Both the position numbers and the translations under genes were made by a program. Shown here in pieces: positions 10,286 to 16,553 of a stretch of DNA of 34,237 nucleotides. Under the pieces are notes generated by a model. The model worked only from the letters and a program-made list of their open reading frames with translations. It was not told the DNA's origin and ran no database searches. The stretch's first letter is position 1. The number at the start of each line of letters is the position of its first letter. Source of the stretch: Rhodoferax sp. (GTDB lineage Bacteria > Pseudomonadota > Gammaproteobacteria > Burkholderiales > Burkholderiaceae_C); contig JAURGS010000002.1 of NCBI GenBank assembly GCA_030833685.1, forward strand, positions 1 through 34,237, given 5' to 3'.

Positions 10286-10840
10286 TTAACGAATCGCCTC
10301 GATCGACACCACTTTCTCCTGGACGTTGGGCGTCACCACCGCATAGCCCAGGTTTTGCCAGTGCACCAACTCGGTAATCGCCGAGGGGGTGACTTCCACA
10401 AAATCTTGCAAGTCCGCAGGCGTGTAGCCATAGTCCTGCATCGCCAGGCCGCAGATGCGAAAACGCACACCCTGATCGGCGTAATAGCGCATGCGTTGAA
10501 CCTGCTCCAGGTATTGCGCTTCGTTCTTTTTGGCCAAGGTCACGATCTCGGTGCCGTGTATGAGCACAACCGTCTTGATGTCCTCGGGGAACATGCTGTA
10601 TGGTGCCTCAATCAAGGGATTCATGAACGAGCGCACCCAGTAAAGCGCTGCGCCCATCTTGTTCGGATGGTCCAGATAAAAATCAAAAATCACCTTCGGC
10701 AGCGCGTACGGTGTTTGCACAAGCTTGGCCTGGGCATGGGCCGGCGTCCACAGGCCAAAAGAAGCCACCCAGCACAAAAGCATGGCACAAAGCAACCGAA
10801 CGCCACGTGTGTGCCTTTGAGCGGGATGCATACCCTGCAT
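10286..10840 (-). CDS. Secreted/exported DsrE-family protein
   Basis: Signal-peptide-like N-terminus (LLCAMLLCWVASFGLWTPAHA) followed by a DsrE/F-like domain (KTVVLIHGTEIVTL.., GVRFRICGLAMQDYGYTPADL). SD AGGAGG precedes the ATG at 10840 (ORF open to 10981). Confidence 0.72.
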   Translation of the reverse strand: MQGMHPAQRHTRGVRLLCAMLLCWVASFGLWTPAHAQAKLVQTPYALPKVIFDFYLDHPNKMGAALYWVRSFMNPLIEAPYSMFPEDIKTVVLIHGTEIVTLAKKNEAQYLEQVQRMRYYADQGVRFRICGLAMQDYGYTPADLQDFVEVTPSAITELVHWQNLGYAVVTPNVQEKVVSIEAIR

Positions 10841-11104
10841 GGTGAGATCCTCCTGAAGACCCGAGCTTACCGTATGCAACTGTGCCCCAGAGGCCCCCGA
10901 GCTGCATTTCGATGCGCCGCAGTGTTCACCCGGCGCGGCGAGCCAAGGACGGTGATTTGGTAAAAACCGAGTCCACGGCAAGAAACTGGCTACACCGTTT
11001 TACTGCGCCAGTCGTTAATGGCGCCCAACGCCGCTGGGAGCAGGCGCTTTTGATGCGGGACAATAGCGTTCGTATCATTTGCCTTGAAGAATGGAGTGCT
11101 CACG

Positions 11105-12262
11105 ATGAAATGCGCCCTGGTTGGATCCCGTTATTTCGGCGCGCTGGTTTTCGAAACGCTGCGCAAGGAAGAAGGCCTCGAGTTCAGCTGCGTGGTCGCA
11201 CCCGCTGCAGATGATCGACTGGCACTGGCCGCTCAGGCTGCGGGCGTCACAGTGCATGTGCTGGAAACCCCGCGGTTCGTCCCCGAGGAAGCGATTGCAC
11301 CCGGAACCGATTTAATCCTGGCTGCTCACACCCATGCCCGAATCACCAATGAGGCGTTGGCCCGGGCGCGACTGGGCGGCGTGGGCTACCACCCCTCGCT
11401 GCTGCCGCGTCACCGCGGCATCGCGGCGGTCGAATGGACGATTCTGGAGGGCGATCCGATCGCTGGTGGTTCGGTTTATCACCTGGCAGACGGCTGGGAC
11501 GCTGGTTCCATCGCTGCGCAGGACTGGTGTTTTGTCCAAAAAGGCGAAACTGCGCGAGACCTGTGGGAGCGTGCGCTAGCACCCATGGGCCTGGCGCTTC
11601 TGAGCAAGGTCGCGCACCATGCCCGGCTCAACAACGAATTGCCAGCCTTCGCGCAGGACCCGCGCTTTGCGACCAAAGCGCCCATGATTAAAAAGTCTAT
11701 CGTCTTGAGCGAAGGGAGCGATACAACAACTGTCTCCGTGGTGGCAACCGTCAGTGGCGCGGACCGCCAGGGCATTGTCAGCTCGATCGCTGAGAGAGCC
11801 AAACGTTACCAGGCGAACTGGACAGCCAGCAGGCTGGCGCGGGCGGCCGGTGAGTTTGCCGGCATGGTGCACTTTGAAGTTGCCCCGGAAAACGCTGACG
11901 CCTTTGTTCAGGCACTCAAAGGCCTGGAAGCAGGCGGCTTGCAACTGGTTGTCACCAAGAGCAGCGCGGCGCAGGTCTCCACCACACATCGTGTTCTGGA
12001 CCTTCATCTGGTGGGTGATGATCGGGTCGGTATTGTTAGCAGCCTGACTGGCATGTTGACCGCGCGCAGCATCAGTATCGAGACCATGCAAACTGAGGTC
12101 ATACGTAGCAGCGCAGAGGGTAAGTCGACCTTCAAAATTACCGCGCAGCTCCTGGTACCCGCTTCGGTTCGGTCAGAGGCTTTAGAGCAAGAGCTCGGGT
12201 CACTGGCCAACGAGATGATGTTGGACATCGCCCTGGGTGATAAGGGTCTGAGCAAGGCCTAA
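11105..12262 (+). CDS. Formyltransferase-family protein with two C-terminal ACT (GcvR-like) domains
   Basis: N-terminus MKCALVGSRYFGALVFETLRKEE..., GYHPSLLPRHRGIAAVEWTILEGDPIAGGSVYHLADGWDAGSIAAQ (SLLP loop, His and Asp of the formyl_trans_N family). C-terminus has two GADRQGIVSSIAER / GDDRVGIVSSLTGML ACT repeats. Confidence 0.87.
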   Translation: MKCALVGSRYFGALVFETLRKEEGLEFSCVVAPAADDRLALAAQAAGVTVHVLETPRFVPEEAIAPGTDLILAAHTHARITNEALARARLGGVGYHPSLLPRHRGIAAVEWTILEGDPIAGGSVYHLADGWDAGSIAAQDWCFVQKGETARDLWERALAPMGLALLSKVAHHARLNNELPAFAQDPRFATKAPMIKKSIVLSEGSDTTTVSVVATVSGADRQGIVSSIAERAKRYQANWTASRLARAAGEFAGMVHFEVAPENADAFVQALKGLEAGGLQLVVTKSSAAQVSTTHRVLDLHLVGDDRVGIVSSLTGMLTARSISIETMQTEVIRSSAEGKSTFKITAQLLVPASVRSEALEQELGSLANEMMLDIALGDKGLSKA

Positions 12263-12264
12263 GC

Positions 12265-12882
12265 ATGCGCGCCATCACCCTGCACAGGCATCCGGACCGG
12301 ATGGTCATCCATGTTGAGCTTAAACAGAACAGTTTGCTCAAGAATGTGACTGACGAGCAGCTCGCAGAGCTGGAGGGCCACTTGCAGATCGTTGATGCAG
12401 CCAAGGGCGACTACCTGGTCACGCAGGGCGACCGTGACATGGAGCAATACTTTGTCTTGCAGGGCATGCTCAAGCGCGTCGTCACCGCGCCAGGCAGTAA
12501 AAAAGAAATGGCACTGCGTTTTTCTTCTGAGCGTGGCATGGAGACTTCTTACGCAGCCTGGCGCTTGCGCACACCTGCTCCCTACAGCATTGTTGCGTCC
12601 ACCAAATGCCGTGTTGCCAAGCTCAATATGCCCAAATGGGTCGAGTTTCTGGAGTTGCATCCAGAATTCAAAGCCGTCTTTGAGTTTGAAGTCATGGCGT
12701 TAATGGGTGAAATCATGGCGCATACCATCACACTACACCTGCTGGACGCGCCAGGGCGCGTACACCGCTTTGAGCGCAAGCACCCCGACTTGTTTGAGCG
12801 CATCCCCAAAAAAGAACTCGCGGCCTACCTCAACCTGTCCGCCGAGACGCTCAGTCGTCTCAAGCAGCGCGGAAAGATCTGA
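12265..12882 (+). CDS. Crp/Fnr-family transcriptional regulator
   Basis: cNMP-binding-like domain (LLKNVTDEQLAELEGHLQIVDAAKGDYLVTQGDRDMEQYFVLQGMLKR) plus C-terminal HTH IPKKELAAYLNLSAETLSRLKQRGKI with ExxSR. Starts 2 nt after the preceding stop codon. Confidence 0.88.
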   Translation: MRAITLHRHPDRMVIHVELKQNSLLKNVTDEQLAELEGHLQIVDAAKGDYLVTQGDRDMEQYFVLQGMLKRVVTAPGSKKEMALRFSSERGMETSYAAWRLRTPAPYSIVASTKCRVAKLNMPKWVEFLELHPEFKAVFEFEVMALMGEIMAHTITLHLLDAPGRVHRFERKHPDLFERIPKKELAAYLNLSAETLSRLKQRGKI

Positions 12883-13102
12883 GCGCTGCAGCTCCACGGT
12901 CAAAAATTATTTTGTCGAAAAAACCCGCTGCAGAGCGTGTTTTTGGTGCGGCCTTAGCCAGACCGCTAATTCAAAAGCAACTGCACCGAGGGCCAAACTC
13001 TTTTTAACCTTCACCTTGCCCTTGCCGACGGCCACGACGCAATCAGCGCCAGGCAGGCTTGAAATTTGGTTTCCCTTATCAACCTTAAGCTGCGTATTCG
13101 GT

Positions 13103-14620
13103 CTACTGCTCGGCCGCCCTCAATTTATTCTTAACAATCCCATACAAGGGCATGAGCAAGAGCACCAAGGCTAGGGTGGTGATACCGCCTACCAAGAAGT
13201 TGGAGAAAAAGATTGAAAGATCACCCTGAGACGCCAGCATGGCTTGCCTGAACGAACTCTCGGTACGGTCACCAAGCACCACCGCCAGAACAAGTGGGGC
13301 CAGCGGGTACGACAGTTTCTTGAACAAGTAACCCACCACACCAAACAAGACCATCAGGTAGATGTCGAACTCAGAGTTATGCACGGTGTAGGCGCCAATC
13401 GCACAAATAACGATGATTACGGGTGCAATCACCGAGAAAGGAATACGCAAAATGGCGGCAAACAGCGGTACACAGGTCAGCACCACGATCAGACCCGCGA
13501 TATTGCCCAGATACATCGAGGCGATCAGCCCCCAGACAAAGTCCTTCTGCTCCACGAACAGCAGCGGTCCAGGCTCCAGGCCCCAAATCAGCAGACCGCC
13601 AAGCAAAACAGCAGCGGTTGGAGAACCTGGCACACCCAAAGTCAGCATCGGCAGCAAAGCCGAGGTACCTGCCGCATGGGCCGCGGTCTCAGGGGCCACC
13701 ACCCCTTCCACCTGGCCAGTTCCGAACTTTTCACCGTCTCGTGATGTGCGCCGGGCAACGCCATAGGCCATGAACGACGCAGGTGTGGCGCCACCAGGAA
13801 CAATACCCATGAAGCAACCAATGACAGACGAGCGGATCGACGTCATCCAGTACTTGGGCAACTCAGCCCAAGTACTAAGCACCACCCTGAGGTTGATCTT
13901 GGCCTTGGTGCCCTTGAATTCCAGCCCTTCCTCCAGGGTCTGCAAAATTTCGCCAATGCCGAACAAGCCAATAACGACCACCAAAAAGTCAAAGCCACTG
14001 AGGAGCGACTCAGTGCCAAAAGTCATGCGCAATGTGCCAGTGACGGTATCGGTTCCAACCGCAGACAGGGCAAAGCCAATCATCATGGCTACCACCGTCT
14101 TGAAGGGCGCTTCCTTGTTCATGCCGACAAAGGCACAGAAGGTCAGTAGATAGACCGAGAAAAACTCGGGCGGACCAAAGGCTAGCGCAAAATTAGCCAC
14201 GATCGGCGACAAAAAGGTCACCACCAAAATGGCGACAAAAGCGCCAATGAACGACGAGGTGAACGCAGCAGTCAGAGCCTCACCGGCACGGCCTTTCTGG
14301 CCCAGCGGATAGCCGTCAAAAGTGGTCGCCACCGACCAGGGTTCACCTGGGATATTGAACAGAATTGAGGTGATGGCACCGCCAAACAATGCGCCCCAGT
14401 AAATACACGACAGCAAAATAATCGCAGAAGTCTGGCCACCCGGTTGCTGCGCCATGGTGAAGGTCAGCGGTAACAAAATGGCCACGCCATTCGCGCCGCC
14501 GAGGCCCGGCAACACGCCAATGATCACGCCCAGAATCACGCCACCAAACATCAATAGGACGTTTTTAAGACTCAGTGCGATGGCAAAGCCATCCATCAAG
14601 GAGAAAAAGGAATCAGCCAT
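13103..14620 (-). CDS. tctA: Tripartite tricarboxylate transporter, large permease TctA
   Basis: 505 aa, GVIIGVLPGLGGANGVAILLPLTF, SILFNIPGEPWSVATTFDGYPL; adjacent tctB and tctC. Confidence 0.94.
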   Translation of the reverse strand: MADSFFSLMDGFAIALSLKNVLLMFGGVILGVIIGVLPGLGGANGVAILLPLTFTMAQQPGGQTSAIILLSCIYWGALFGGAITSILFNIPGEPWSVATTFDGYPLGQKGRAGEALTAAFTSSFIGAFVAILVVTFLSPIVANFALAFGPPEFFSVYLLTFCAFVGMNKEAPFKTVVAMMIGFALSAVGTDTVTGTLRMTFGTESLLSGFDFLVVVIGLFGIGEILQTLEEGLEFKGTKAKINLRVVLSTWAELPKYWMTSIRSSVIGCFMGIVPGGATPASFMAYGVARRTSRDGEKFGTGQVEGVVAPETAAHAAGTSALLPMLTLGVPGSPTAAVLLGGLLIWGLEPGPLLFVEQKDFVWGLIASMYLGNIAGLIVVLTCVPLFAAILRIPFSVIAPVIIVICAIGAYTVHNSEFDIYLMVLFGVVGYLFKKLSYPLAPLVLAVVLGDRTESSFRQAMLASQGDLSIFFSNFLVGGITTLALVLLLMPLYGIVKNKLRAAEQ

Positions 14621-14654
14621 GTGTATCTATCTCGTCAGTCAGTGGTGGATCGAA

Positions 14655-15161
14655 TCAGTCCAAGCCCAGCAGTGCTTCCACCGGGCCTTTTGGCAGGGGA
14701 ACCAGGAACCAGATTTCGAAAATCACATAAAAGAAAGCGGCCGTGCCAAAGCTCACCGCCGCGAGCTTGCTCCAGGCGTATTTGCCAAGCCACCTCATAA
14801 AGAAGCCGATATAAATGATCGATGGCAAATAAATGCCCAGCAAACCCACCAGCGCCACGTAAACAATCGAAGGCACCAACACGCTTAGAACCAGTTTCAG
14901 TTGCCCGACCTCCACAAAGGTGCCGTTCTCCTCGGCACTCATGCGTAAGCCACTGATGAAATTAGCGATCGACCCGATCACGATCAGCGCGCCAACATAA
15001 AACGGAAAGTAGCCGGTCTGCGGCCCATCCTCTGCCCATCCCGCGCCAATGCGCCAGTTGTCGTACATGACGATCGTGCCGAGTACGAAAGTGATGGTGG
15101 CCACCACCAACTCGGCTGTTTTGTATTTGAACGCCGCGCGAACATCTGATGCATTCACCAT
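14655..15161 (-). CDS. tctB: Tripartite tricarboxylate transporter, small permease TctB
   Basis: 4-TM ORF between tctC and tctA; SD-like GGAGAG before the ATG at 15161 (ORF open to 15182). Confidence 0.88.
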   Translation of the reverse strand: MVNASDVRAAFKYKTAELVVATITFVLGTIVMYDNWRIGAGWAEDGPQTGYFPFYVGALIVIGSIANFISGLRMSAEENGTFVEVGQLKLVLSVLVPSIVYVALVGLLGIYLPSIIYIGFFMRWLGKYAWSKLAAVSFGTAAFFYVIFEIWFLVPLPKGPVEALLGLD

Positions 15162-15233
15162 CAATCTCTCCGAAAAACTCAAAAAAAGTGCGCATGGACC
15201 CCATACGCACTTGTGACAACTGCTAAAACGATC

Positions 15234-16247
15234 TTATTTTTTCTCAGCCAAGAACCCGGCACCCTTCATCAGGTATTCATGGTCGCGCTCGGCCTTGGTG
15301 ACCCAGAAGAAATAATCCTGGCCCTCCAACTGAGACTGATTGAACGCACCCTTGGACATCAGTGCAGCCCAGTCGGGAGTGGCAATCACTTTGCGCATCA
15401 GGTTCACGTAGTAGTCAACCTGGTCTTTGCTCACACCGCCGGGCATGAAGATGCCACGCAGCATCAGGTAGGTCACATCGAGACCTTGCTCCTTGCAGGT
15501 TGGGATGTCGCCCCACGACATGGTGTCAGTCATCTTCTCTTTGTACGGCATGCGCTGGTCATCAAACACACACAAGGGGCGCAATTTGCCGCCACGCCAG
15601 TGCGCCACCGCTTCGCTGGGGTTATTCACCGACGAATCGATGTGCTTGCCCACCAATTGCACAGCCACCGCACCGCCACCTTTTTGTGGGATGTAGATAA
15701 ACTTCGCACCCGTCTGCTTTTCAATGGCAGCGGTGATGATCTGGTCTTCCTGCTTGGAGCCGGTACCGCCCATCTTCATCTTGTTGGGACCTGCCTTTTT
15801 CACAGCGTCCACGTACTCTTTAGCGGTCTTGTAAGGCGTGTCAGCATTGACCCACAACACAAACTCGTCGAGGGCGAGCATCTTGACTGGCGTCAGGTCT
15901 TTCCAGTTGAAAGGCACGCCTGTAGCCATGGGGGTAGTAAACAAATTCGACAGCGTGATGATGATCTTGTGAGGCTCACCCTTGGCACCCTTGACATCCA
16001 GAAAGCCTTCGGCGCCAGAGCCGCCCGACTTGTTGATCACCACCATCGGCTGTTTCATCAGGTTGTGTTTGACCACAATACCTTGGATCGCACGCGCCAT
16101 CTGGTCAGCGCCACCACCAGTACCGGCCGGGACGATGAACTCAACGGTCTTGGTCGGCTCCCAGGCCGCATGAACTGTCGAGGACAGCGCTGCCAGACCC
16201 ATAGCAGCCGCAAGGGCCGCCTTTTTGAATAACGTTTTTGCTTTCAT
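15234..16247 (-). CDS. tctC: Tripartite tricarboxylate transporter substrate-binding protein (TctC/Bug)
   Basis: Signal peptide MKAKTLFKKAALAAAMGLAALSSTVHA, then EFIVPAGTGGGADQMARAIQGIV. ORF open to 16370; likely start 16247. Confidence 0.93.
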   Translation of the reverse strand: MKAKTLFKKAALAAAMGLAALSSTVHAAWEPTKTVEFIVPAGTGGGADQMARAIQGIVVKHNLMKQPMVVINKSGGSGAEGFLDVKGAKGEPHKIIITLSNLFTTPMATGVPFNWKDLTPVKMLALDEFVLWVNADTPYKTAKEYVDAVKKAGPNKMKMGGTGSKQEDQIITAAIEKQTGAKFIYIPQKGGGAVAVQLVGKHIDSSVNNPSEAVAHWRGGKLRPLCVFDDQRMPYKEKMTDTMSWGDIPTCKEQGLDVTYLMLRGIFMPGGVSKDQVDYYVNLMRKVIATPDWAALMSKGAFNQSQLEGQDYFFWVTKAERDHEYLMKGAGFLAEKK

Positions 16248-16409
16248 ACTGTAGTCTCCTTGGTTACGGTCAAGAGCCTGTGGGCGCGGCAGAGAATCCC
16301 CAACGCTTAAACGGCTCAACTCTTTTGAATCTGATGGCCAGGGCATCACCCGGACCACCACCAACATCATACCGGCACGTAAGTGTCTCTCCGAGAGTGA
16401 TAAATACAG

Positions 16410-16423
16410 TTGACCGCAGTCAA
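16410..16423. promoter_or_regulatory. FNR-like palindromic box TTGACCGCAGTCAA upstream of tctC
   Basis: Palindrome TTGAC-N4-GTCAA; the surrounding 16-mer GTTGACCGCAGTCAAT is identical to the site upstream of oxc. Confidence 0.7.
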
Positions 16424-16446
16424 TACCTAGGGGAAACCCCTAGGTA
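16424..16446. promoter_or_regulatory. Perfect inverted repeat TACCTAGGGG-AAA-CCCCTAGGTA directly abutting the FNR-like box (operator or terminator hairpin)
   Basis: 10-bp perfect arms, 3-nt loop; intergenic between FDH alpha and tctC; no T-tract on either side. Confidence 0.65.
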
Positions 16447-16553
16447 CCTAAGGCAGATTGGCGATCCTTTTTAGCCCAGCCGACCTTGTTTGTGCCCAGC
16501 ACAACGGAATTCCTTGGCGAAGCAATTAAAAATCGCACACAGCGCGGCCGGCC

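Noticed and set aside
10232-10963. 243-aa plus-strand ORF opposite the DsrE-family gene
   Set aside because: No family motif; the minus-strand ORF has a Shine-Dalgarno sequence, a signal peptide and a domain match.
12883-13102. Candidate bidirectional terminator between the regulator and tctA (CAAAA-ATTA-TTTTG and repeated CTGCAG)
   Set aside because: Stem is very short and AT-only apart from its ends; not convincing without structure calculation.
15213-16232. 339-aa plus-strand ORF antisense to tctC
   Set aside because: Low-complexity His/Arg-rich antisense translation; tctC is clearly coding on the minus strand.
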